From NCBI RefSeq assembly GCF_001183545.1, contig NZ_KQ236688.1, positions 1,579,149-1,643,148 on the forward strand: DNA of 64,000 bases. The letters are read 5' to 3'. Below, one piece after another: positions 48,710-58,253 of the stretch. Source of the DNA: Cellvibrio sp. pealriver (GTDB lineage Bacteria; Pseudomonadota; Gammaproteobacteria; Pseudomonadales; Cellvibrionaceae). The translations under genes were made by a program, and so were the position numbers. The notes beneath the pieces are model-generated. The model did not search any database and was not told the origin of the DNA. It saw nothing but the letters and a program-made list of their open reading frames with translations. Each line of letters opens with the position of its first letter. The stretch's first letter is position 1.

Positions 48710-49408
48710 TTAACCATTAGTGCTGATTCGCAAAGCACCCAGTGCTGCAATCGGAGCAAGAACCAGCGCTAACGCGAGAAATGCGCCCAACACTGCGATT
48801 TGCATACCAATTGCCCCGCCCTGAATAGCCGTCTGTACTGCGCTTGCGCCAAATATCAGCACCGGAATATACAGCGGCATCACAATGAGCGACAGCAATA
48901 GTCCGCCTTTACGCAATGAAACTGTCAAAGCAGCCCCCACAGCACCGATTAAACTCATGGAAGCTGTTCCTAACGCAAGCGAAATCAACAAAGGTAAATA
49001 ACCCTCGATTGGCAAACTCAACATGAGCCCTAACAGAGGCGCAAGCAACGTGACAGGTAAGCCCGACACCAACCAGTGCACCAGCACTTTCGCCATTACC
49101 GTGAAATAGAGCGATTGAGGGCTGATCAGCATTTGCTCCAGAGAGCCGTCATCGTAATCGCTGCGAAACAGACCATCCAATGACAAAAGCGTCGCGAGCA
49201 ATGCCATTACCCATACAATCCCCGGGGCGAGCAATGCTAATACATTTTTTTCGGGGCTGACCCCCAACGGGATCAAGGTTACAGCGATCAGGAAGAACAC
49301 CAGTGGATTGGCAAGTTCAGTTTTATGACGCGCGGCAATCAGTAAATCGCGCCGGAAGCTGGCGACAAATCCATCGAATAAACCTGCTGCTGGAGATAGA
49401 TCAGCCAT
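48710..49408 (-). CDS. ccmB: Heme ABC-type exporter membrane protein CcmB
   Basis: Membrane part of the CcmAB complex that releases holo-CcmE. 232 residues, six membrane segments, with the cytoplasmic loop FRSDYDDGSLEQMLISP characteristic of CcmB. The ATG at 49408 overlaps the ccmA stop by 8 nt; the longer frame to 49444 lies inside ccmA. Confidence 0.94.
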   Translation of the reverse strand: MADLSPAAGLFDGFVASFRRDLLIAARHKTELANPLVFFLIAVTLIPLGVSPEKNVLALLAPGIVWVMALLATLLSLDGLFRSDYDDGSLEQMLISPQSLYFTVMAKVLVHWLVSGLPVTLLAPLLGLMLSLPIEGYLPLLISLALGTASMSLIGAVGAALTVSLRKGGLLLSLIVMPLYIPVLIFGASAVQTAIQGGAIGMQIAVLGAFLALALVLAPIAALGALRISTNG

Positions 49409-50114
49409 GATACTGCACCTGCTGCTGCCCATCTGAAGCTGCACGTCCAGACAGATCTGCTCCGGATAAACCGGATTGATAATCTTGCAAGTTCACCAAA
49501 CGCAGCTGCGGCAAATTCAGATCCTGATGGGAGGTCAGTATTACAACGCCTCCTTTTGATGATTGCTGCGCAATCAAAGACTCCAATTGGCTCACGCCGA
49601 GCTTGTCGATGGCGGTGAAGGGTTCATCCAAAATCCAGATACGCGCGCGACTTAAATGCAGGCGAGCCAAGGCAACACGGCGTAACTGCCCTGCCGACAG
49701 CTGGTAGCAGGGAGTATCTTCATAGCCATACAGACCAACCAGGCGCAGAGCCTCATCAATTGATACCACAGCGCCAGTTTGCGCTTGGTACCAAGCAAGA
49801 TTTTCAGCTGGAGTCAGGGCTTTTTTGATGCCGGGCAAATGCCCCAGATAAAGACTATCGCCCGCAAATTCCCACGCTGCTGCCGGTAGAGCTTGACCGA
49901 GGTAGCGGACTTGCCCGTGGTAATCCGTGCTGATACCCGCGATGGCGCGCAGCAAGGTGGTTTTGCCAGCGCCGTTAGGCCCACCGATTTGGACCACATC
50001 ACCGGCAAAAAGACGCAGATCAAGGCCGGAGAAAAGCAAACGCTCATCGCGCTCACATCCAAGCCCAAGAAATTCCAGTAACGGCTCAGATGCCGCATCA
50101 AGCGATTCAGACAT
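49401..50114 (-). CDS. ccmA: Heme ABC exporter ATP-binding protein CcmA
   Basis: ATPase of the CcmABCD complex. 237 residues: Walker A GGPNGAGKTT (44-53), signature LSAGQLRRVALAR, Walker B IWILDEPFTAID. The ATG at 50114 is chosen; the open frame to 50219 adds 35 residues without family similarity. First gene of the block; its promoter should lie in the 259-nt gap shared with the divergent fliK-like gene. Confidence 0.94.
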   Translation of the reverse strand: MSESLDAASEPLLEFLGLGCERDERLLFSGLDLRLFAGDVVQIGGPNGAGKTTLLRAIAGISTDYHGQVRYLGQALPAAAWEFAGDSLYLGHLPGIKKALTPAENLAWYQAQTGAVVSIDEALRLVGLYGYEDTPCYQLSAGQLRRVALARLHLSRARIWILDEPFTAIDKLGVSQLESLIAQQSSKGGVVILTSHQDLNLPQLRLVNLQDYQSGLSGADLSGRAASDGQQQVQYHG

Positions 50115-50373
50115 GCTTATTGTTTGCCTTTCGTTCCAGCGTTCAGAACCATTACCATTCATTAATCGCCCGATGAGTACAGCTACAGGAAATCGACTAT
50201 CAGCCGCTATACTCAACACATCGCCAAGCGTGATACCGGATAAATTGGCAATCGCACCGTGCTGGAGCAGCTAAAAACGCTCGCGATTATAGCGGTCTGC
50301 TGCGCTGCATCGCACCTCTATTTACGCTTTTGATCAACTTAATATCGCCATTATTGCCCCCCCAGGAAACGTC

Positions 50374-52236
50374 ATGGAACTGAGTTCAATCACTGACAAA
50401 CTGGTACAAAACCTCCAGCGTGCGCAGGTTGAGTCCATAGTGGCGATAACCAAAGCACTGGGGTTAAAAACTGGCAGCCAGTTCCTGGCCGATGTGGGCA
50501 AAGCAACCCAAGCCTCACCAGAAGAGCGCGCGCAGTTAGTGAAGGCGATCGAGGCAAATCTGGCGCAAGTCAACCGAAACTCAGCCGCACCTGCGATTAA
50601 AGCGCTTGTAAACCAGTTATTGGAGCAGAAAAATCTCGCGCAAACCCCAGGGGTTAAGCTGGTTAATCTGACAATCACCGCGCCAACCACATCAGCTCCC
50701 AATACCGCAACAACACCGGCGGTACCCATACAATTACTCAGCTACACCAGCCTGCCACTGCAGTCAGGCCAAACACTTCTAATGCAACTTGCAGACAACC
50801 AGCGCTTGCAAATATTGCAAGTCCTCACCAAATCAGAAGCCGCCGCTGTTGTCACTCTTTTGCAAACCAGCAATCCACAGGGCGCATCGGCTGGCACAGC
50901 ACTCTTATCTACACCCTCACCTCTGAATCTTCCTGCGGGGACTTCTTCGCCATCAACAACTGGAACATTGACCTACACTCTGGCAGGTATGGCAAGCAGC
51001 CCTCCAGTCAACCCGCTTCAACATGGTGATAACAACACAGTGACAGCCAAACCGGCTGTATCCCCTCAAGCGATGGAGGCCATTAGCGATACTTTACGCC
51101 GGCTATTACCTCAAAAAGACCAAGGGCAGGATTTAATGACTGCCCTGCCGAAAATCACCCAATTTATCCAACAATTGCCTATTGCCGAGCGCAAGGAATG
51201 GATGTCAAACCAACTGCAACAATCGCTAAAAACATTAGCAAACCATATACGTACCGCCGACCAATTGAGCAATCCAAAGTTGGTTGAAATGGCATTAAAA
51301 AACAATGGCCAAGGTTTTGAACATAAACTGGCGCAATTGGCGATTAAAAGTCCGGAGGCAGCCGCTATTGCAAAGACAGGAACCTCATCTGCTGCTACTG
51401 CATCTACCTCAAAAACCAATACGTCTACTGCGGGAGTAACGTCAGGTTTAACCAACCCGATTCAGAAAAATGTGTTATCACAAGCCGCGCTTGAACAAAA
51501 ATTAATTAGCCAAAAACCCGTTGCACACATCGCCAATCAGGATTTAAAAGGTGCGCTGCTAAGCGTTTTGCATCAACTGGATGGAGAGTTGGAAACTACC
51601 TCTCCGTTAGCCACAAGTATCAGCACGTCCAGCGAACTCAGCAAAACACAACTTGCCAACGTTCTGCCGCAATTTTTAGGCATGCTCATGCACAGACAGC
51701 AAGGCGAGTTAAGTCAAAAGCAATTGCGCACACAATTAGTCATGCTAATGCACCAATACACGCTGGGAAGCCTTACAAAAATTCAATTACAACAAGCTCA
51801 CACGCTCAATCATCAAATTACCCAAGGCAATGACATCGCGCAGCCAACACAATCCTGGCAATTTGAAATACCGGTTCGATCAGGGCAAGACGTCACGCCA
51901 CTGCAGATCCATCTTGAACAGCAATGGGTTGAAGAACAATCCGACGAGAAAGCACAGACAGCTACACGCGTGCGCCAATGGAATGTAATGCTGGGTTTTA
52001 ACTTGCCCGTGATTGGCCAGTTTTATGCGCAACTCACCCTACTGGGCGATCAATTATCCGCCCGCTTTTGGGCGGAAAATGAAAACACATTGGTTGCCGC
52101 AAAAAACAAAATGGATGAACTCAAAACGCAATTAGAGCAAGAGGGAATTCACGTGACACAAATGCAATGTATTCCCGGCTTGCCACCCAAGCCCAAACTG
52201 AACCTGAGTTATTCATTAGTCGATGTTAAAACCTGA
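50374..52236 (+). CDS. FliK-like flagellar hook-length control protein
   Basis: 620 residues: a long low-complexity Ser/Thr/Ala/Gln-rich region and a C-terminal Flg_hook-like domain (about 490-600) with LQIHLEQQWVEEQ, the strands around NVMLGFNLPVIGQFYAQLTLLGDQLSARFWAEN and the end LPPKPKLNLSYSLVDVKT. It resembles the FliK-like gene that stands beside ccm in Pseudomonas. It is far from flagellar operons here, so its role may be in a non-flagellar export apparatus or a silent remnant. It is followed 7 nt later by the FlhB-like gene. Confidence 0.75.
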   Translation: MELSSITDKLVQNLQRAQVESIVAITKALGLKTGSQFLADVGKATQASPEERAQLVKAIEANLAQVNRNSAAPAIKALVNQLLEQKNLAQTPGVKLVNLTITAPTTSAPNTATTPAVPIQLLSYTSLPLQSGQTLLMQLADNQRLQILQVLTKSEAAAVVTLLQTSNPQGASAGTALLSTPSPLNLPAGTSSPSTTGTLTYTLAGMASSPPVNPLQHGDNNTVTAKPAVSPQAMEAISDTLRRLLPQKDQGQDLMTALPKITQFIQQLPIAERKEWMSNQLQQSLKTLANHIRTADQLSNPKLVEMALKNNGQGFEHKLAQLAIKSPEAAAIAKTGTSSAATASTSKTNTSTAGVTSGLTNPIQKNVLSQAALEQKLISQKPVAHIANQDLKGALLSVLHQLDGELETTSPLATSISTSSELSKTQLANVLPQFLGMLMHRQQGELSQKQLRTQLVMLMHQYTLGSLTKIQLQQAHTLNHQITQGNDIAQPTQSWQFEIPVRSGQDVTPLQIHLEQQWVEEQSDEKAQTATRVRQWNVMLGFNLPVIGQFYAQLTLLGDQLSARFWAENENTLVAAKNKMDELKTQLEQEGIHVTQMQCIPGLPPKPKLNLSYSLVDVKT

Positions 52237-52243
52237 GGCGCAT

Positions 52244-52531
52244 ATGAGTTCCGATTACCCGCCACATGCATTACAAAAAGCCGTCGCCCTCTACTACGAT
52301 GGCACCAATGCACCTCATGTCAGCGCCAAAGGCACAGGGGCAGTCGCCGAACAAATTATCGCGATAGCTGAAGAGCACGGCGTTCCCCTTTGCGATAACC
52401 CTTCGCTGGTTGATTTATTGGTAACTTTGGAATTAGGCGATGAAATTCCCGAAAACCTGTATATCGCCGTCGCCTACATCATCGCATTTGCTTACCAATT
52501 GGAAGGAAAAGTGCCCGACGCATGGCAATAA
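52244..52531 (+). CDS. FlhB C-terminal-domain-like small protein
   Basis: 95 residues matching only the cytoplasmic C-terminal domain of FlhB: ALQKAVALYYDG then VSAKGTGAVAEQIIAIAEEHGVPLCDNPSLVDLL. The autocleavage NPTH sequence is absent. It follows the fliK-like gene by 7 nt, with GAGG 6 nt before its ATG. The pair FliK-like/FlhB-like beside ccm is known in Pseudomonas; in E. coli-like systems FliK acts on FlhB to switch export substrates, so a functional pair is plausible but unproven. Confidence 0.78.
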   Translation: MSSDYPPHALQKAVALYYDGTNAPHVSAKGTGAVAEQIIAIAEEHGVPLCDNPSLVDLLVTLELGDEIPENLYIAVAYIIAFAYQLEGKVPDAWQ

Positions 52532-52711
52532 ACCTGAACAAATTCCCGCAGAATTTTACAAAAAACACACAAACCGCTCAGTTATCACCCTTCCCAACGT
52601 CAGGTAATTAATGCGATTATGACGTCACTTTTTTGACGATCTTAAAGCCTTCATTAAGCATCTGTCGCTAATAACGATTTTTCCGACCATCCAATATTGC
52701 AACCAACATCA

Positions 52712-53512
52712 ATGAATCACCTCATCACAAGCGAAGACCTCAAGTTACAGCTGGGCAAAGTCGTTATCTTTGACTGCCGTTTCCATCTCATGAATAAAAC
52801 AGTGGGCAGCGAACAATATCGCGCCGGACATATTCCCGGTGCCTATTATCTGGATCTTGAACAAGATCTTTCTGGAGAGGTAAGCCAGCATGGCGGCCGA
52901 CATCCGCTACCCGATATCGAAACCTTCAGCAAAAAACTGCGTGCAGCGGGTGTTAATCAGCAATCCACTATTGTGGTTTACGACGATTCACGCATGGCGT
53001 ATGCCGCACGTGCATGGTGGCTATTACGCTTCTGTGGACATCAAAGCGTATTCATTCTTGATGGTGGATACACAGGCTGGGTCAATGCTGGCGGAGCCAT
53101 CGACAGACGTGAACCTGCCGTCAAGCAGGGAAATTTCAAAGCGAATGTGCAGCAAGGTTGGACCCTGGATCGCGATGCAATTTGCGCGCAAGCAGAACAA
53201 CTCACACTCATTGATTCGCGCGAAAGTAAACGCTATCGCGGCGAAGAAGAACCCATTGATCCTGTCGCAGGGCATATTCCCGGCGCACTGAATTTTTTCT
53301 GGCAAGATGCAACCGATGAAAAAGGATTTTTCAAATCAAAAAGCGAACAACAACAGCGCTGGATTGATTTACCGAGAGACAAAAAAATTGTGGTCTATTG
53401 CGGGTCAGGTGTTACCGCTTGCGTCAATTTGCTTTCGCTGGAGGCAAGCGGAATAAACGCCGTACTTTATCCCGGTAGCTGGAGTGATTGGTGTTCGTAC
53501 CGTCCTAAATAA
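52712..53512 (+). CDS. Sulfurtransferase, thiosulfate/3-mercaptopyruvate type
   Basis: 266 residues, two rhodanese domains: an inactive first (about 5-130, IFDCRFHLM, HIPGAYYLDLEQDL, GRHPLPD) and an active second with the catalytic Cys230 in VVYCGSGVTACVNLL. The CGSGVTA loop is of the mercaptopyruvate type, so it may act on mercaptopyruvate rather than thiosulfate. The ATG at 52712 is preferred to an upstream TTG. Terminator follows. Confidence 0.9.
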   Translation: MNHLITSEDLKLQLGKVVIFDCRFHLMNKTVGSEQYRAGHIPGAYYLDLEQDLSGEVSQHGGRHPLPDIETFSKKLRAAGVNQQSTIVVYDDSRMAYAARAWWLLRFCGHQSVFILDGGYTGWVNAGGAIDRREPAVKQGNFKANVQQGWTLDRDAICAQAEQLTLIDSRESKRYRGEEEPIDPVAGHIPGALNFFWQDATDEKGFFKSKSEQQQRWIDLPRDKKIVVYCGSGVTACVNLLSLEASGINAVLYPGSWSDWCSYRPK

Positions 53513-53546
53513 CAAACAGCATTTGCACTCATCACTATTTTTTACC

Positions 53547-53580
53547 AAAAAAAAGGGCAATCACTTGATTGCCCTTTTTT
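53547..53580 (+). terminator. Bidirectional terminator after the sulfurtransferase
   Basis: GGGCAATCA/TGATTGCCC 9-bp arms with A8 before and T6 after. It lies between the convergent sulfurtransferase and secreted-protein genes. Confidence 0.9.
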
Positions 53581-53599
53581 ATACTCAAATACGCACAGA

Positions 53600-54370
53600 T
53601 CAATTGGTATATTCATATTCGATCCGCACATCCCACGGGCCGCCGCGATCATCATCAATATTCGCGCGGCCCTGATAGCGCATCAGGTATTTTCCATTAG
53701 GGTCGTACGCAAGATAGGTTGCATCCGAAAATAATGACGATATTTTTTTCGCTGGCGTGATGCGGAAATAAATCCAGTTACGCCCATAGTCGGCATTGTA
53801 CAGCGGAGAGCTGGTCGATTTTAATTTACGCACTTCCAACTGAGTGCTGCTCAAACTGGCAGGCGCTACATAATCAAACTTTAATTGTTTACCCGCTATT
53901 AATTTATCCCAATTTAATTGGATATACGCATCAAAGCCCGCATCAATCACGGTGCGTGCATTGTCATAAATAATTTTTTCATTTTGGTCATTATTCATTC
54001 CGTGCGTCAACACCAAACGCGCGCCCTGAAATTGCGCAGAGGCAAATTCGTTATCGCGACTATCTTCCAAATTGACTGTTGGCTGGAACGGCTCCCCTTG
54101 AAAAACCAGGGTTTTGGTGGCAAATACATTGCCATCTGGCGATGTGTAATCAACCCGCACCGCTTTGTTTTCATCCAACCCGGTAAACAACTCGCGATAA
54201 AGTAATTCATTGGTATTAAGGCTGTAAGCGGTACCTGCTGTTACATAATTATCTTGTGCGTGAGCACCAACAGCACAACACAACAGCAAACTTTTCACCC
54301 ACAAAAAAGAACGGCGAACCCGAAACACATAATTCAACTGCAGTAATGTCAACATAATAGGCATCCTCAT
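53600..54370 (-). CDS. Predicted secreted protein of unknown function
   Basis: About 256 residues: a signal-peptide-like N-terminus (SLLLCCAVGAHA-QDNYV) and a beta-rich mature part with YSPDGNVFATK-like strands and no recognised domain. Tyr and Asn are frequent and few Cys are present. Starts at 54370, 54364 and 54355 are all possible. It stands between the sulfurtransferase and photolyase on the minus strand; possibly periplasmic or surface exposed. I do not recognise the family. Confidence 0.6.
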   Translation of the reverse strand: MRMPIMLTLLQLNYVFRVRRSFLWVKSLLLCCAVGAHAQDNYVTAGTAYSLNTNELLYRELFTGLDENKAVRVDYTSPDGNVFATKTLVFQGEPFQPTVNLEDSRDNEFASAQFQGARLVLTHGMNNDQNEKIIYDNARTVIDAGFDAYIQLNWDKLIAGKQLKFDYVAPASLSSTQLEVRKLKSTSSPLYNADYGRNWIYFRITPAKKISSLFSDATYLAYDPNGKYLMRYQGRANIDDDRGGPWDVRIEYEYTN

Positions 54371-54472
54371 ATCAGGAGCAACGGTCTGCTGTTGTGCGAG
54401 CAAGCAAAACCGCCGTTAAGAACCTGGCCATTATAAAAAGAAGCTTAACAATCAAGCCAGCGCTAATGCCGC

Positions 54473-55903
54473 TTATTCACTTACTCGTTCAGGTGGCAAT
54501 TGCGCAAACAGCGCGATAGTGGATTTTCGCGTTGCCGACAAATCCACTATAGGTGCAGGGTAATGTAGCTGTTTAGGTGGATTATGGATCTGTTTGTTTG
54601 ACAGATGCGCTAATTCAGGAACCCATGTGCGAATAAACGCCCCCTCAGAATCAAAGCGCTCTGATTGGCTGATAGGATTAAAAATACGGAAATACGGCGC
54701 GGCATCTGTCCCGGTGGAAGCACTCCACTGCCAACCACCGTTGTTGGCTGCGAAGTCGCCATCAATTAATTGCGACATAAAATAGTCTTCGCCCCAACGC
54801 CAATCAATCTGGCAATTTTTGGTCAGGAACATCGCTACCACCATACGCAGGCGATTGTGCATCCAACCTGTCGCATTTAGCTGGCGCATGGCGGCGTCAA
54901 CAATCGGGATTCCGGTTTTACCCTCACACCATGCGGCAAACAATGCTTTGTCATATTGCCAGGGAAATGCTTCTGTATGGCTTTGCATGGCGTTGCGTTT
55001 ACAGACTTTGGGATAATCCACCACAACATGCTGATAAAACTCGCGCCAGATCAACTCACTGATCCAGCAACTCGCGCCCGCATTTCCACCCTCCCACTCG
55101 CCTTGCGTATGGGCAAGCACAGCGGATATTGCCTGGCGCGGCGACAGCGAACCTACTGCAAAATACGGTGAAAGGCTGGATGTTCCAGCAATTGCCGGAA
55201 AATCACGCCGTTCCTGATACTGATTGATTGCACGTTCGATAAAAACATCCAACCGTTGGTACGCTTCCTGTTCGCCAGCTGGCCACAGGGATGACAAATC
55301 GCGCAACTCATGCGCTGCAAATAACGCATCAATGTCAGCAGCAGAAATAACGTTCGGCTTAACAAATGCGCCGGGCTGGGCAGTTGGCAAACCCAGCGGA
55401 GCCATGCTCACTGGCATCACCGTTTGTAGCCATTTCTTTTTAAACGCGGTAAAAACTTTATAAGGCTCACCTTGCCCATTGCGGATCATACCCGGCGGCA
55501 CAATACAGCGATCATGACATCGCTTAACCAAAATACCTTCATCACGCAGAAGCTGATTAACCGCCAGATCGCGATTCAACTCATTAACTGGATATTCCGC
55601 ATTAAAAAAACAATGTTCCACTTTCCATTTGCGCGCGAGCTGTAGCACTGCAGGCGCAATGTCTTTTGGCGATTTAACGCAGATTAATTCGAGGGGAATA
55701 TTAAGCTCTGCCAAACTGTTTGCCATGATATGCAAATGGCGGCGAATAAAATCCAATTGCACCGGTGCAACAGTATGCAAGCGTACATAGGCTTCACAGT
55801 GAACATACACTGCCACAACGCCCTGACCTAACTCTGCCGCTTTGAATAACGCGGGATTATCCCGCACACGTAAATCATGCCTCAGCCACACCAATGCCGT
55901 CAT
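54473..55903 (-). CDS. phrB: Deoxyribodipyrimidine photolyase (CPD class I)
   Basis: Repairs cyclobutane dimers with blue light, using FADH. 476 residues: N-terminal antenna domain (LVWLRHDLRVRDNPAL), C-terminal FAD domain with SPYFAVGSLSPRQA, ELIWREFYQHVVV, GIPIVDAAMRQL and the end block WRWGEDYFMSQLIDGD, NNGGWQWSASTGTDAAPYFRIFNP. Class I CPD photolyase rather than 6-4. It is the last gene of a four-gene operon; its ATG overlaps the preceding stop by 4 nt (ATGA). Confidence 0.95.
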   Translation of the reverse strand: MTALVWLRHDLRVRDNPALFKAAELGQGVVAVYVHCEAYVRLHTVAPVQLDFIRRHLHIMANSLAELNIPLELICVKSPKDIAPAVLQLARKWKVEHCFFNAEYPVNELNRDLAVNQLLRDEGILVKRCHDRCIVPPGMIRNGQGEPYKVFTAFKKKWLQTVMPVSMAPLGLPTAQPGAFVKPNVISAADIDALFAAHELRDLSSLWPAGEQEAYQRLDVFIERAINQYQERRDFPAIAGTSSLSPYFAVGSLSPRQAISAVLAHTQGEWEGGNAGASCWISELIWREFYQHVVVDYPKVCKRNAMQSHTEAFPWQYDKALFAAWCEGKTGIPIVDAAMRQLNATGWMHNRLRMVVAMFLTKNCQIDWRWGEDYFMSQLIDGDFAANNGGWQWSASTGTDAAPYFRIFNPISQSERFDSEGAFIRTWVPELAHLSNKQIHNPPKQLHYPAPIVDLSATRKSTIALFAQLPPERVSE

Positions 55904-56334
55904 TTAGCGCCTACTTTTTTCTTGATTTGCCGGATGGCAAAACCCATTACCGGAAGATGCTCGTACAACAATGAGCCCGCATCAAAATAATCGCGGTGGT
56001 AATAGACTTTATCTTTAAATAAAAGGTGCGTATTACCCGTTAGCTCCAATTGTTTTCCGCCCGCTAATTTTTTATGGCGGTAATGCATCGTCCAAAACAA
56101 TAACGCCTCGCCACGCTCGGGAAGTTCCATTGAGTGATGGAACTCAAAACGACACTCGAGCAAATCGTCCATCATGCCTGAGAGATACTCAGTGAGATTA
56201 GACAAACCATTCAACGCATGGAGAGGATCGCGGAATTGGATATCATCGCTATAGACATCGGGCATTGTTTTGAGAATTTTTTTATCAAAACGTTGGTACA
56301 AATTACGTACCTTTTGTGGAACCGTGAGCGCCAT
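55900..56334 (-). CDS. SnoaL/NTF2-like small protein
   Basis: 144 residues of NTF2-like fold (YQRFDKKILKTMPDVYSDDIQFRDPLH, then TEYLSGMMDDL, FEFHHSMELPERGEALLFWTMHYRHKK, and NTHLLFKDKVYYHRDYFDAGSLLYEHLP). Such proteins recur in light-induced photolyase operons, substrate unknown. Overlaps phrB by 4 nt and follows the regulator by 9 nt. Confidence 0.8.
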   Translation of the reverse strand: MALTVPQKVRNLYQRFDKKILKTMPDVYSDDIQFRDPLHALNGLSNLTEYLSGMMDDLLECRFEFHHSMELPERGEALLFWTMHYRHKKLAGGKQLELTGNTHLLFKDKVYYHRDYFDAGSLLYEHLPVMGFAIRQIKKKVGAK

Positions 56335-56343
56335 ATAAATGAC

Positions 56344-57267
56344 TCATCCCTTTTGATCAGCTTTTAATAATTGTTTTATGGCAGCCAGTACCTGTTGGTG
56401 ATTCTCACAGGTCAATACCCCTGAACCCGGGTCAGTAGCCAACGCATTAAACACCTGCGCCAGATTACCCGCCACAATCACAGGAATACCGGATCTTTCC
56501 CGCCATACATCCAATTGTAGCTTGAGCCCGCCAGCATTCAGGTTTTCATAACCGATAATCACAAGTATTTTTGCACTCAAGGCTTCGGTACATATCTGGA
56601 TATCACACCATTCAAGATAACCCAGACATTCGGCCTGATACTGATGGACAAGTAAACTGTAATTAAGCGTGTGCAGTAATAGCGGATTTTCATTGGCACC
56701 AACCGACACTAACACGACACCAGCATGCTGTGCCGACTGGCGCAAGCGCTGTTGCCCTGCCACAAGATACTCCTGCAAAACAGCGGTAAAAAACGCACGC
56801 TGCGCAGCCTTGCCCGGCTCATCGCCCTGAAGTGTCTGCAACACTGGCTGCACCACGTAATCAGCCAACATTTCCGTCGGATACAACGCGAAGGTTTCCT
56901 CGATCAAACGCTCCAGCGAATGACGCTGAAAATTCCCCAATGCAGTATGAAATTGCGCGACTAACGTTAACCACACAGAATCGATAGGCGGTAATTCGTA
57001 TTCCCGTTCCGTATTGGCTAACAACGCTTTCACTTTACCGATCGCCAGACCACGCACAAGCCAACGCTGGATTTCCTGAACACGCGAAATATCATCGCGG
57101 CTATACAACCTATGCCCTTTCTCAGTACGGCGTGGCACCAACAAACCATAACGTCGTTCCCATGCACGCAAGGTCACGGTATTCACACCCGTCACCCGTG
57201 AAATTTCCCGGATAGGCACCCAATCATCTTGCGTGGACAGTGCAATGTCTTTATCTGCCGCGTACAT
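56344..57267 (-). CDS. MerR-family regulator with diverged B12-type sensing domain (class II LitR-like)
   Basis: 307 residues: N-terminal MerR helix-turn-helix (PIREISRVTGVNTVTLRAWERRYGLLVPRR then GHRLYSRDDI), a helical linker, and a C-terminal domain (about 180-300) with the Rossmann shape of the CarH/LitR cobalamin-binding domain (VVLVSVGANENPLLLHTLN). The DxHxxG cobalamin-His loop is not present at this position (ANENPLL), so it should not bind B12 as CarH does. Class II LitR proteins of this kind control photolyase operons, often together with a separate light sensor. Start overlaps the upstream stop by one base (TGATG). Confidence 0.8.
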   Translation of the reverse strand: MYAADKDIALSTQDDWVPIREISRVTGVNTVTLRAWERRYGLLVPRRTEKGHRLYSRDDISRVQEIQRWLVRGLAIGKVKALLANTEREYELPPIDSVWLTLVAQFHTALGNFQRHSLERLIEETFALYPTEMLADYVVQPVLQTLQGDEPGKAAQRAFFTAVLQEYLVAGQQRLRQSAQHAGVVLVSVGANENPLLLHTLNYSLLVHQYQAECLGYLEWCDIQICTEALSAKILVIIGYENLNAGGLKLQLDVWRERSGIPVIVAGNLAQVFNALATDPGSGVLTCENHQQVLAAIKQLLKADQKG

Positions 57268-58226
57268 CAGGCGCTCTCGATAATATGATTACGTAAACCC
57301 AAGCGTTCTGGATGCGGAGACCAGAAGGTTTGCGATTTCAAATAAGGATTATCCAACTTGAGCAAGTGATGCTTGAGCAAGGTTAACGGCACCACCAAGG
57401 GCACAAGACCGGCTTTGTAGGAATCGATCAATTGTGACAACTCTTGCTTTTCTACCGTGCTGATGACTTCTTTCAAATAACCACGCAAGTGCATCATCGC
57501 GTTGGTGTTGCCTTTGCGCGTGGCGTGGTGGGATAAAGCTTCCATAAACAGGCGGAAAAACTCTTCGCTGCTTGCATGAATATCGCGGCCAGCAAGATTG
57601 GAAAGATAACGGCCAATCGAAAAATAGCTGGGTACGTGGTGCGCCATTACCTGGTATTTATAGCGGGAATAAAATTCGATCAGCTTTTTAGCGGTCGGTG
57701 CAGGTGCAACATGGGTTTTAAAATCATGATAAGCAAACACGCGCGCAAGAAAGTTATCGCGCAAACCCGCGTCATTTAACCGCCCCGCTTCTTCCACGGG
57801 CAAAAGCGGCATTAACTCCATAAAGCGTTTGGCGTAAGCGCCACGCCCTTTGTTATCCATCGAATATCCATTGGTGCGGTAGCGTTTCATCCCGTAGGCA
57901 CCGCAACTCGGGGAATTCTGCATGAACACATAGCCACAAATATCCGGCATTTGCTGCGCAGCTGCTTCTGCTTGTGCGACCAGTGCATCGGTCACATCAA
58001 GGTCCGGGTTTTCAACGCCACGCACACGGGTTTCATCGCCAATCACCACAAGGCGTATAGGTTTACGCGGAATTCCCAAGCCAATAGCAACCTCAGGGCA
58101 TACTGGCCGGAACTCCATGTAATCACCCAATACATCCGTCAGATAACGACTGCGTTTATGGCCACCATCAAAACGGACTTTTTCACCCAAAAGACACTGA
58201 CTAACACCCACAGGAATCTTGCCCAT
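57267..58226 (-). CDS. DUF523-DUF1722 protein (thiouracil-desulfurase-like plus YbgA)
   Basis: 319 residues, two parts. The first (1-155) is DUF523, with C11 (SQCLLGEKVR), C43 (RPVCPE) and C108 (NSPSCG) that bind a 4Fe-4S cluster in the TudS thiouracil desulfurase; C97 is extra. The second (about 160-319) is DUF1722/YbgA (FYSRYKYQVMAHHVPSYFSIGR and HLRGYLKEVIST). Probably a sulfur-removing enzyme for modified nucleobases or a related role. First gene of the operon. ATG 58226 with AGG 8 nt upstream is preferred to an open frame to 58301 that covers the promoter. Confidence 0.85.
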   Translation of the reverse strand: MGKIPVGVSQCLLGEKVRFDGGHKRSRYLTDVLGDYMEFRPVCPEVAIGLGIPRKPIRLVVIGDETRVRGVENPDLDVTDALVAQAEAAAQQMPDICGYVFMQNSPSCGAYGMKRYRTNGYSMDNKGRGAYAKRFMELMPLLPVEEAGRLNDAGLRDNFLARVFAYHDFKTHVAPAPTAKKLIEFYSRYKYQVMAHHVPSYFSIGRYLSNLAGRDIHASSEEFFRLFMEALSHHATRKGNTNAMMHLRGYLKEVISTVEKQELSQLIDSYKAGLVPLVVPLTLLKHHLLKLDNPYLKSQTFWSPHPERLGLRNHIIESA

Positions 58227-58253
58227 ACAAAAACCTATACAATGTTTTAAGAC

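Noticed and set aside
56344..57267. B12-dependent CarH photoreceptor
   Set aside because: The DxHxxG cobalamin-binding loop is not present in the regulator.
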